From Bacteroidales bacterium (GTDB lineage: Bacteria > Bacteroidota > Bacteroidia > Bacteroidales > UBA3824): a DNA stretch of 53,815 nucleotides. The notes below the pieces were generated by a model. It saw nothing but the letters and a program-made list of their open reading frames with translations, was not told the DNA's origin and ran no database searches. Made by a program: the position numbers and the translations under genes. This document shows, piece after piece, positions 26,949 through 34,347 of this stretch. Where the stretch lies: assembly GCA_017394445.1 (NCBI GenBank), contig JAFPYT010000246.1:1-53815 (forward strand), written 5' to 3'. Numbering within the stretch: position 1 is the first letter of the stretch; each line of letters starts with the position of its first letter.

Positions 26949-28133
26949 ATGAGATTTAGGATTGTCATATTGATGATGTTGCTGTCGTTGGCAGCAGAAG
27001 CCGTGCCGCCCCAAAAGAGTGTTAAACAACCTGTTGGAAGCGACAACACTTCGTATCTATATTACAACTCCGATCCATCGGTTAATTTTCTCTATTGGGA
27101 AAAAAATGTAAGAATTGCGCCTCCGCCACCGCCGCAGATTACCGTTTCGCCTTTGGTAGATTCGCTGTGCGCTATTCTCAATGCTGATACTACCGCGTTG
27201 TTTTCGATTCCATCTGTTCGCCCGAGAGTGCCGAGCAATGTAGTTACTTTTGAAATCAACGAAACAGAGTATCTTGTGGGTATTCCCACCGACAAAACTT
27301 CGTATATCTACCTTCCTAAAAAGCGTTACGAATTTACACACGCCGATTCGCTTGCAATGTACACCCCGTTTGACCTTACAAAATTGGGAATCTACACATT
27401 GTCGTTTTATGGCGTAGACGCTTGGCATATCAATGTGGAAGAAAAAATACCTGAGCGGTTTTATATTGACCTTGGTAGTGAAAAAAGCACCCTTGTGTTT
27501 CCTACCGAGATTCTTGTGCCGATGATTATAAGTTTAATTTTGATACTTATCGCCAACTTTTATTCGCGCGGATATATTCATAGGCTTTTGCTCATAGTTT
27601 GCTTTTACAACGCATTTAACAATGCCGCATCAGAGCGCAATATCTCTGCCGAAAAAGCTGGTTGGATGCTGTTTGCCAATTATATTCTCAGCGTGTCGAT
27701 TTTTGCATTTATATTAATTACAAAGTATGGCATAGAGCAACCGTTTAATTGTTTTGTTGCTTTGGCAATTGGTTGCGGGTCAGTGTTTTTGATATATTTA
27801 ATTAAACTATTGGTTTCAATGTTTTTTAGCAATCTGTTTCTTTGTCGCGACACCTTTTCGCTTCATTACACCAATGTATCATACATATTGCAGATACTCG
27901 GCGTTGTGCTTTTGCCTGTAAATTTCTGTATGGTGTATATCGGCTACGAATTTACTGTGGAAACTCTCTTTGTGATAGGAGCTGGGGTGTGCATTTTGGC
28001 AGAATTGATGAAATTAATAAGGTTGTTTAAAATAATATTTGATAAACATTTTTCTACTTTTTATTTATTTTTGTATCTTTGCGGCGTGGAATTTTTACCT
28101 GTATTGCTTGCGGTTAAAATACTGTCCCGTTAG
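26949..28133 (+). CDS. DUF4271 membrane protein
   Basis: A 394-residue protein with an N-terminal signal sequence (MRFRIVILMMLLSLAAEA) and about six to seven transmembrane helices in its C-terminal half (for example PTEILVPMIISLILILIANF, AGWMLFANYILSVSIFAFIL, LQILGVVLLPVNFCMVYIGY). The N-terminal region carries a proline-rich stretch (PPPPPQ). DUF4271 proteins are Bacteroidetes-specific and of unknown function. The ATG at 26949 is preferred over an in-frame TTG nine bases upstream, which lies in the -7 box. hemD and rnpA follow on the same strand, an order I associate with other Bacteroidetes. Confidence 0.85.
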   Translation: MRFRIVILMMLLSLAAEAVPPQKSVKQPVGSDNTSYLYYNSDPSVNFLYWEKNVRIAPPPPPQITVSPLVDSLCAILNADTTALFSIPSVRPRVPSNVVTFEINETEYLVGIPTDKTSYIYLPKKRYEFTHADSLAMYTPFDLTKLGIYTLSFYGVDAWHINVEEKIPERFYIDLGSEKSTLVFPTEILVPMIISLILILIANFYSRGYIHRLLLIVCFYNAFNNAASERNISAEKAGWMLFANYILSVSIFAFILITKYGIEQPFNCFVALAIGCGSVFLIYLIKLLVSMFFSNLFLCRDTFSLHYTNVSYILQILGVVLLPVNFCMVYIGYEFTVETLFVIGAGVCILAELMKLIRLFKIIFDKHFSTFYLFLYLCGVEFLPVLLAVKILSR

Positions 28134-28163
28134 CCGTTTGTTACAGGATTCCGCCTGGGACAG
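28122..28163 (+). other. Hairpin across the DUF4271 stop, before hemD
   Basis: CTGTCCC (28122-28128) pairs with GGGACAG (28157-28163) around a 28-base loop that contains the TAG stop. It lies in the 61-base gap before the TTG-initiated hemD gene. No T-run follows, so it is not a standard terminator; an attenuator or mRNA-processing role is possible but unproven. Confidence 0.4.
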
Positions 28164-28194
28164 AAGGGATAGTTTTAATTTAAAATAAAGAGTT

Positions 28195-28950
28195 TTGAAA
28201 ATTACTAATTTGCTGATTTCGCAGCCAAAACCGACGGGAGACAGCAGTCCCTATTTTGATTTGGCCGAAAAGTTGAAACTAAACGTTACATTCCGTCAGT
28301 TTATCAAAATTGTCGGAGTTAGCACAAAGGATTTTAGGGCTCAGCACATCAACTTGCCCGACTACACAGCCGTTATCTTTACAAGCAAAATCGGTATTGA
28401 TAATTTTTTCCGTATTGCCAAAGAGGTGAAATACGCCGTACCTGAATCTTTGAAGTATTTCTGCACCACCGTGCAGATAGCACTTTATCTTCAAAAGTAT
28501 ATAGTTTATCGCAAACGTAAGATTTTTCACGGCAAGCAGAATCTCAACGACGCTGTTGAAGCTCTTAAAAAGAACGCTGCCGAAAAATTCCTCATCGTTA
28601 CGAGCGATGTTAGCAGCAACGAAATACCCGATTTTCTCAACAGCCTTGGCATAAAGTACGATAAAACTGTTATGTATCAGACTGTGAGTGCCGAATTGGA
28701 CGATTTGAAAGCAGATTTTCCGAATTTCCAAGTGCTTGTGTTCTTTACTCCTGCGGGAATCAAGAGCCTTCACGAAAACTTCCCCGATTTTGAACAGGGC
28801 GACGTTAAAATTGCTGCCTTTGGACATTCGGCGTGGGAGGCTGTGGAAAAATACGGCTACCGTCTAGATATCAAGGCTCCCACTGAGGAGGCTAAGAGTA
28901 TGCCTGCCGCTTTGGAGCAGTTTATTATAGCAAACAACAAGCGTAAATAA
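28195..28950 (+). CDS. hemD: Uroporphyrinogen-III synthase-like protein (HemD family)
   Basis: A 251-residue protein with the two-lobed HemD fold pattern: a first lobe with LLISQPKPTG and YTAVIFTSKIGIDNFF, a linker, and a second lobe with ADFPNFQVLVFFTPAGIKSL and KIAAFGHSAWEAVEKYGYRLDIKAPT. HemD cyclises hydroxymethylbilane in haem synthesis; sequence conservation in the family is low, and other hem genes are not nearby, so the enzyme role is inferred. The start is TTG at 28195: an in-frame stop lies 9 bases upstream and no ATG precedes the first conserved segment. It ends 7 bases before rnpA. Confidence 0.75.
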   Translation: MKITNLLISQPKPTGDSSPYFDLAEKLKLNVTFRQFIKIVGVSTKDFRAQHINLPDYTAVIFTSKIGIDNFFRIAKEVKYAVPESLKYFCTTVQIALYLQKYIVYRKRKIFHGKQNLNDAVEALKKNAAEKFLIVTSDVSSNEIPDFLNSLGIKYDKTVMYQTVSAELDDLKADFPNFQVLVFFTPAGIKSLHENFPDFEQGDVKIAAFGHSAWEAVEKYGYRLDIKAPTEEAKSMPAALEQFIIANNKRK

Positions 28951-28957
28951 TTGATAA

Positions 28958-29341
28958 TTGCATAAGACCTACACATTGGGCAAGGCCGAAAGGCTCAAAA
29001 GTGTTGTCCGTATCGAAAACCTTTTTAAATCGGGAAAGTCGTTTGTGGCTTTCCCTTTTATAGTTTACTATACTGTGGATTCGGATTTTGATAAGGAGGG
29101 CAGTCAAATGATGGTTTCGGTAAGCAAGAGACAGTTTAAACACGCCGTAGACCGCAATCGCCTCAAACGTCTTACTCGTGAGGCATTTAGATTGCGTCGT
29201 CAAAGATTCAACGATTTGTTTCCTGCTCATTATAGTGTTGCTTTTGTGTATAAAGGTCGTCAGATGACGAGTTTTGATGTAGTGTCGCAGGCTATGGACG
29301 CAATTGTTCAAAAATTTTCTACGATATTACAAGAGCAATAA
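28958..29341 (+). CDS. rnpA: RnpA, ribonuclease P protein component
   Basis: A 127-residue basic protein that assists the RNase P RNA in 5' maturation of tRNAs. The RNR signature is clear in SVSKRQFKHAVDRNRLKRLTREAFR (VDRNRLKR at its centre), and YTLGKAERLKS is the usual opening. The start is TTG at 28958, because an in-frame TAA lies immediately upstream and no ATG precedes the conserved N-terminus. hemD, its upstream neighbour, also uses TTG. A strong terminator follows at 29357-29388. The rpmH-rnpA-yidD order of many bacteria is not found here. Confidence 0.93.
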   Translation: MHKTYTLGKAERLKSVVRIENLFKSGKSFVAFPFIVYYTVDSDFDKEGSQMMVSVSKRQFKHAVDRNRLKRLTREAFRLRRQRFNDLFPAHYSVAFVYKGRQMTSFDVVSQAMDAIVQKFSTILQEQ

Positions 29342-29356
29342 AATAATATAACAAAC

Positions 29357-29388
29357 AAAAAAGCCCTGCCAAACGGCGGGGCTTTTTT
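29357..29388. terminator. Bidirectional terminator between rnpA and a convergent gene
   Basis: AAGCCCTGCC, loop AAAC, GGCGGGGCTT: 10 base pairs with one G-T pair, flanked by six A on the left and six T on the right. It ends rnpA on the plus strand and the exported-protein gene at 29411 on the minus strand. Confidence 0.9.
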
Positions 29389-29410
29389 GTTGATACTTTA
29401 ACTATTCCTT

Positions 29411-30040
29411 TTAGAATGTGTCTTCTTCGGTTTCGCGGTCGATTACGTAAACTGTAACACAGCCTTTGTTTTTTTCAACCGGTACTGCAAAACCTTCGTC
29501 GGCAGCAGGTTGTTGCTGTTGTTGTTGACGAGGTTGCTCATAGTCGTAATCAGAGTAACTATACTCCTGAACTTGCTCTTGGGGTTTTTCAACCTCTTTT
29601 ACATCGAGCATAATTTTAAGCGATGTAGAAGATACTGGGCTGAAATCGAAAAACGGGTGAATGAACTTGTTTTTCTTGATATCCATAAACTCCTGCAGAG
29701 CGGTCTGCTGGGGGCTTACAGGCTCATTACCCTCCGAAAGTTTGCCTGGTACATTTACTACTACCTCTCCTGTGCTCATATCGATGATTTTGACATCGAT
29801 ATTGTTGTTGAATACCGTGCTTGCAAAAAACTGTATTCTATAGTCCATACCTTTGGTAATCGGAAGCACAAATTCGTATTTGCGACCTGTCTGGCACATT
29901 GCACTTTTTGACGCGGTGTTATAGCGGTATGGTGCAACTGGCTTGCGCATTTTCATCTGGTCAGCGCAAGTGTTTTGTGCTTGTAGACCCAAAGGTAGTG
30001 ATACTAAAACAACAAGTAAAAATTTAATAACATTTTTCAT
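29411..30040 (-). CDS. Exported protein, unknown
   Basis: A 209-residue protein with a clean signal peptide (MKNVIKFLLVVLVSLPLGLQAQ). A beta-rich domain of about 120 residues follows (KYEFVLPITKGMDYRIQFFAS, NIDVKIIDMSTGEVV), with a low-complexity Gln/Tyr/Ser linker and a final strand VTVYVIDRETEED. I do not recognise the family. The gene is last in a minus-strand series of envelope proteins running from 34212 down to 29411; it starts 25 bases after the lipoprotein at 30066. Confidence 0.8.
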   Translation of the reverse strand: MKNVIKFLLVVLVSLPLGLQAQNTCADQMKMRKPVAPYRYNTASKSAMCQTGRKYEFVLPITKGMDYRIQFFASTVFNNNIDVKIIDMSTGEVVVNVPGKLSEGNEPVSPQQTALQEFMDIKKNKFIHPFFDFSPVSSTSLKIMLDVKEVEKPQEQVQEYSYSDYDYEQPRQQQQQQPAADEGFAVPVEKNKGCVTVYVIDRETEEDTF

Positions 30041-30065
30041 ATTTGTAGAAGTTTTAATATTTTAC

Positions 30066-30959
30066 TTATTTAACGTTGTTTATTGTGATATTATTTCTCA
30101 CAGAGGTAATAGTTTCTTTAATTTTATTAAAATTATTTTCTGTCATCTTGATTTTCATGCCTCCGCCCACTTTGATGGCACCGCTGTTGTTGGTAGAAGA
30201 TGTAGTATTATTCTTTTCAACTTCTAACTGAGCAAAAGCCTCTTTGAGGGGAGCAAGTTCGGCGATGGTAGATTTAATACTTGGGTCGCTCTGCTGCTGC
30301 TCTAAACGGAGCATAAGGTTGTCGAAGATAATTTTTTGGTCGGCAATGCGCTGGATTGTGGGGTTTTCAGCTTCGTATTTGTCTACCGAGTTTACAATAA
30401 TGTAGAGAAATTCGAGCCATCCGCCTGTGGAAATCAGCGACATGGTTTTTGCGCGGTTTTTAGAATCGAGGAAGTTTTGAATATCAAGGTATATATCGCT
30501 CGAAATCTGTTTAAGCGAGTCGCGGTCTTCTTTAACGTTGTCGATGCGGTTGATGAGGCTTTGTGTAAACACGTTTCCAATGCCAATTTCGTCGGATAGT
30601 TGACGTACGATTTTAAACTCTTTGAGCGATTCCTGATATTTGCCAAAAGCGGTGCTGTATGCCATGTCGGCGCTGTATGTACCAAAGTTGATCTCTTTAG
30701 ATCTGTTGTCAACATACTTGTCGATGTTTTCGATTGGGTTTACAAGACCTGGTACAAACTGAAGGTTCTTGTCTTTTGTAAAGGCGAAGAGGTCTTCGGG
30801 AGAGGGTATCAGATAGAAGTTGTTTTCGTTTGTCTGACTTGTTTGGGTCTGTTGCTGTTGTTGTTGATTGTTCTGATTGTTGCTGTCGCCTGCGCACGAC
30901 TGAAACATTAATGCCGAGGCTGCTACGATGGCGCAGATTGGTGTTGCTTTAACTTTCAT
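30066..30959 (-). CDS. Lipoprotein, unknown
   Basis: A 297-residue lipoprotein: signal peptide MKVKATPICAIVAASALMFQSC with lipobox FQSC (Cys22). A Gln/Asn/Thr-rich linker follows, then a predominantly helical domain (about 55-270) without recognised motifs, and a short tail. The helical part (EDLFAFTKDKNLQFVPGLVNP, QSLINRIDNVKEDRDSLKQ, LRLEQQQSDPSIKSTIAEL) recalls small periplasmic helical bundles but cannot be named. It probably shares a transcript with the exported protein 25 bases downstream. Confidence 0.82.
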   Translation of the reverse strand: MKVKATPICAIVAASALMFQSCAGDSNNQNNQQQQQQTQTSQTNENNFYLIPSPEDLFAFTKDKNLQFVPGLVNPIENIDKYVDNRSKEINFGTYSADMAYSTAFGKYQESLKEFKIVRQLSDEIGIGNVFTQSLINRIDNVKEDRDSLKQISSDIYLDIQNFLDSKNRAKTMSLISTGGWLEFLYIIVNSVDKYEAENPTIQRIADQKIIFDNLMLRLEQQQSDPSIKSTIAELAPLKEAFAQLEVEKNNTTSSTNNSGAIKVGGGMKIKMTENNFNKIKETITSVRNNITINNVK

Positions 30960-30983
30960 TTTTTGAATTTTTTGATTTTTTGT

Positions 30984-31433
30984 TTATATATTATTGTTGT
31001 CTTGTCTGTTCCATACAAGTTTTTTGCCGAAACCTAAGCGGTTGTCTGTAAGTTTGTAATAATTTGGCTCTAAAACCACGTATGTGCCCGGTACGGCTAT
31101 TGCGTAGGGGTATTTTTTGAGGTAAGTCTTTTTTGCTTGCGATAAATAATCGTCTTCGGGTATTACCGCTTTGGCGCATATTTGAAGTCCTTGTAACTTG
31201 CCCACTTCTTTGGTTTCTAACACTATCGAGGCGGCTATGTTGCTGTTTTGTGCTATCTCTTTCATATGACGGGTGTTTTCGGCATCGGTCTTTATTATAA
31301 AGGTGTTGCGCTCAGCGTCGTAGGCGTAAAAGCAGTCGCAGCAATATGGCTGACTGTCGGCGCAGGTGGCAAGTACCAATACGTGATGGTTGCCGATAAA
31401 CTCCGTTATTTTATTGTCTAATTTTTCGTCCAT
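30984..31433 (-). CDS. YhbP-like (UPF0306) pyridoxamine-oxidase-fold protein
   Basis: A 149-residue protein of the FMN-binding split-barrel superfamily. Its closest recognisable relative is E. coli YhbP (UPF0306): the order LATCADSQPYCCDCFYAYDAE, FIIKTDAENTRHMKEI, LQGLQICAKAVI and the C-terminal LTDNRLGFGKKLVWNRQ matches that family well. No catalytic role is established, and the family may bind FMN or other flavins. It lies 24 bases upstream of the lipoprotein gene and 14 bases after the PorE-like gene on the same strand. Confidence 0.8.
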   Translation of the reverse strand: MDEKLDNKITEFIGNHHVLVLATCADSQPYCCDCFYAYDAERNTFIIKTDAENTRHMKEIAQNSNIAASIVLETKEVGKLQGLQICAKAVIPEDDYLSQAKKTYLKKYPYAIAVPGTYVVLEPNYYKLTDNRLGFGKKLVWNRQDNNNI

Positions 31434-31447
31434 TTGGTTGCATTAGT

Positions 31448-33451
31448 TTAGTTGTCGGAGCCGAAAGGTATTCCGTTTTCAATCTCCTTAAAGTCGGTGC
31501 TGATAACGGCAAATTCTGAACGACGGTTTAACTGGTGGCAGATTTCCTTATCTTGGTTAGATGTAAGATTGTTGATAAATGCCTCGCTGAGCACGTCGCC
31601 CTCTTTGAGGAAGGGATATTTGTCGGCTATCTTTTTGGTAACTTTTACGGGGTTGCTTTCGCCCATACCTTTTGATGTGAGGCGGGCTGGATTGATGCCT
31701 TTTGAAACAAGGTAGTTAACAACGCTCTTGGCACGCTCGTCGGAGAGTTTGAGGTTGGCCTCATCGTTGCCACGGAAGTCGGTGTTGGCACGCAACTCTA
31801 TGGTAATATTGCTGTTAACGTTTAGCACTTCAACCAATTTGTCGAGACTTACCATCGACTCTTCGCGGAGGTTTGCCTTGTTAAAGTCGTACTCTATGTT
31901 CTCTATCTCAATTACCTGATTAATAGGCGACATAAGTATTTCGATATGGAGCACTGTGTTTTCGGTTAAGCCTTTGGTGGTTTCTTTGCCAACGCCTTTG
32001 AGAAATCCCGGTTTGTTGGTAACGAACATATAATCAAGGTTTTCGGTAAGTTTAAAGTTGAATGTGCCGGTGTTGTTGGTTTTGGATTCCAACTGAGTGC
32101 CATCGCTGGCGGTGAGTTTTACTTCGGCGTCGGTGATTACCACGGTGGTTTCCTCGTTTTTAACCACACCCTCGATGCTTACCTCGATGGGAGGGAGGTA
32201 GAATGCGTAAATATCGTCGCCACGGCTGCCTTCACGGTTGGATGAGAAGTAGCCTTTTTGAAATTTTTTGAAGAATGTGATGCCAAAATCGTCGCCGGCT
32301 GAGTTGATGGGCACTTGCATATTTTCGGTGTGGGTTACGCCGTCTTTGGTGTAATGCTTAAAGATGTCTAAACCACCGAGACCACCGCGTCCATTGCTCG
32401 AAAAATAGAACGATCCGTCGGCTGCCGCAAAGGGATAAAGTTCGTCGTCTTGTGTGTTGATGCTTCCGCCAAGGTTTTGAGGTTCACCCCATTTGTTTTT
32501 GCCTTCGCGTGTGGCTTTCCAAATATCTCTGCCGCCGAGACCGCCCGGAGCGTCGGAGGAGAAGTAGAGTGTGCGTCCGTCGGGACTTAGGCAGGGGTGT
32601 CCTACCGAAACGGCAGTGTCTTGAAACAATTGTACCTCCTCAGGTGCCGACCAAGTGGCGTTTTCCATCAATGTGGCTGTGTAGATACGGCAGCCGAGAT
32701 TTTGGTTTTTGATGTTTTTGCACGATGTAAAATACATTGTCTGTCCATCGGCAGATATGCAGGGACTACCTTCGTCAAAATTGGTGTTTACAGCACCCTC
32801 GGCAGGGATTGGAATACTCCATTTGCCTTTTTTGTCGCGTTTGGAGTAGAAAATATCGGTGTAATACATTCCGCTGTTGGCGTTACGCTCGTTGCCTGTG
32901 GCGCTTTCGCGAGCCGATGTGTAGAAAATTTCGGTTGAGTCGGTTCCGAAAGCGGGAGCAAAGTCGCTCTCTTTGTCGTTGAGCCAACGTGCGGGGTAAA
33001 CAATGTATCTGGTGGGTTTCTTTTCCCATTGGAGGGCTGTTTCGCAATCTTTTACGCCTTGTTCGCCGCGTTTGTCGTCGGGAACGAGGTCGATGTAACT
33101 ACTATAAGTGGCTGAGGCGTCTTCGTAGTTGCCACGCATTTTGAGAGCGTCGGCAAGGTAGAGAGTAGCCAAGGGGTTAGAATATTTTGCTTGGACAGCC
33201 TTTTTGTACCAACGTTCGGCGTTGCGAGGGTCGCTGGTTTTGCGGGCGCATTCGCCAAGGTAGAAACAAATTTTGCCTTTTGTAGGACGGTCTTTGGTTT
33301 TGGGATAAAGTTTCACAAGCATTTCGGAGCATTTGGTGTATTCTCCTGAGTTGAAATAGGTGAGAGCCTTATCCACCTTTTTGTTCTGAGCCATTGCCTG
33401 CGGAATAGCCGCCACAAGAATCAGAGCCACTATTGTAATAATTGATCGCAT
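31448..33451 (-). CDS. OmpA-family TPR/PD40 protein, PorE-like (type IX secretion accessory)
   Basis: A 667-residue exported protein with a signal peptide (MRSIITIVALILVAAIPQAMAQ). In order: TPR repeats (about 25-140, VDKALTYFNSGEYTKCSEML), a PD40-type beta-propeller (about 150-420, repeated S-DG-T-YFSS motifs such as CISADGQTMYFTS and CLSPDGRTLYFSS), a carboxypeptidase-regulatory-like domain (about 430-500) and a C-terminal OmpA peptidoglycan-binding domain (IEYDFNKANL, ELRANTDFRGNDEANLKLSDERAKSV). This order matches Porphyromonas PorE (PG1058), which anchors type IX components to peptidoglycan. PorE is a lipoprotein there, whereas no lipobox is seen here, so orthology is not certain. Confidence 0.85.
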   Translation of the reverse strand: MRSIITIVALILVAAIPQAMAQNKKVDKALTYFNSGEYTKCSEMLVKLYPKTKDRPTKGKICFYLGECARKTSDPRNAERWYKKAVQAKYSNPLATLYLADALKMRGNYEDASATYSSYIDLVPDDKRGEQGVKDCETALQWEKKPTRYIVYPARWLNDKESDFAPAFGTDSTEIFYTSARESATGNERNANSGMYYTDIFYSKRDKKGKWSIPIPAEGAVNTNFDEGSPCISADGQTMYFTSCKNIKNQNLGCRIYTATLMENATWSAPEEVQLFQDTAVSVGHPCLSPDGRTLYFSSDAPGGLGGRDIWKATREGKNKWGEPQNLGGSINTQDDELYPFAAADGSFYFSSNGRGGLGGLDIFKHYTKDGVTHTENMQVPINSAGDDFGITFFKKFQKGYFSSNREGSRGDDIYAFYLPPIEVSIEGVVKNEETTVVITDAEVKLTASDGTQLESKTNNTGTFNFKLTENLDYMFVTNKPGFLKGVGKETTKGLTENTVLHIEILMSPINQVIEIENIEYDFNKANLREESMVSLDKLVEVLNVNSNITIELRANTDFRGNDEANLKLSDERAKSVVNYLVSKGINPARLTSKGMGESNPVKVTKKIADKYPFLKEGDVLSEAFINNLTSNQDKEICHQLNRRSEFAVISTDFKEIENGIPFGSDN

Positions 33452-33552
33452 CTTGTTTAGAGTTTAGAAAAACGTTTTGTCAATAAATTACAAATTTTGT
33501 TCTTTTTTTTGAGAAAACAAATTTTTTTGATGATTTTTTTGATTTTTATAAA

Positions 33553-33589
33553 AAACGCGCAGACAAAAAACTGATTTGTCTGCGCGTTT
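33553..33589 (-). terminator. Terminator after the exported protein at 33616
   Basis: A 15-base perfect stem (AAACGCGCAGACAAA / TTTGTCTGCGCGTTT) with a 7-base loop. On the minus strand it follows the stop at 33616 and leads into a T-rich tract. It also separates that gene from the PorE-like gene. Confidence 0.9.
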
Positions 33590-33615
33590 GGAGATAATTT
33601 ATGTCTAACGATTGT

Positions 33616-34212
33616 TTAAAATCCGTTGCCGTTCCATTTAACTTTTTTGTAATTGCCCGACTTGGGGTCGTAGTATTCGATGTCGCGGCCTTCGCAGGGA
33701 AGTGAAGGATAGCCTTTGCCTACTTGGTCCATCACTTTTTTTGTGATGTCGGCACGGGGCGAAAGACGGTTTTTGGCGGTTTCATATTCGTAAAACATCA
33801 ATACGTTGTGACATTCTGCATCCTCGTCTTCACCGCAGTTGCCACACTCATGGCATTGTGTGATGTAGATGCCCAGAAGTTTGTTGCCGTTGGGAAGATT
33901 CCAAAAACAGGTTTCGAGAATGTTGTCGAACTGCACCTCTTCGAGAATCTTCATATAGCCGTTTTTGGGTTTGTAGTTTACCTGGTAACCATCGATGTTT
34001 TCGGCGGGGGCTTTTTTGTACTTCTTGTAGATGTTGACAAAGTCGCCGGGATTAACATCAGCCCAAGCGGTAAAGAGTTTGTCTAATGTGGTAGACTGGG
34101 CGTTTTTTACAGGGATGGTCATCTCCCAATTGTTTTTAAGGTCTTCGGCATTCTGGGCGAAGACGCTGCCTGTGAGCATTACGGCAATAGCCGAAACTAA
34201 AAGTTTTTTCAT
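33616..34212 (-). CDS. Exported cysteine-containing protein, unknown
   Basis: A 198-residue protein with a signal peptide (MKKLLVSAIAVMLTGSVFAQ). The mature part is mixed alpha/beta and has a cysteine-rich turn, ITQCHECGNCGEDEDAEC, with a CxxCxxC-type spacing (CHECGNC) that could bind a metal or form disulfides. No family is recognised. It is monocistronic, with a strong terminator. The 135-base gap on its 5' side (34213-34347) holds no gene that I can support. Confidence 0.8.
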   Translation of the reverse strand: MKKLLVSAIAVMLTGSVFAQNAEDLKNNWEMTIPVKNAQSTTLDKLFTAWADVNPGDFVNIYKKYKKAPAENIDGYQVNYKPKNGYMKILEEVQFDNILETCFWNLPNGNKLLGIYITQCHECGNCGEDEDAECHNVLMFYEYETAKNRLSPRADITKKVMDQVGKGYPSLPCEGRDIEYYDPKSGNYKKVKWNGNGF

Positions 34213-34347
34213 TTTGGTGTTATTTTATGTGATTTAACTAATAAAAAACGCTGATTTTGGGCGGTTTAGTATGGAGAGGATAGGGAAATATCGTTTGTAG
34301 TTTTATAGTTTATGTAAGGATTTTTTGTGGATTGCAAAAAAAAGTTT

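Noticed and set aside
28122..28194. Possible riboswitch before hemD
   Set aside because: Beyond one stem, none of the conserved cores of known riboswitch classes could be recognised.
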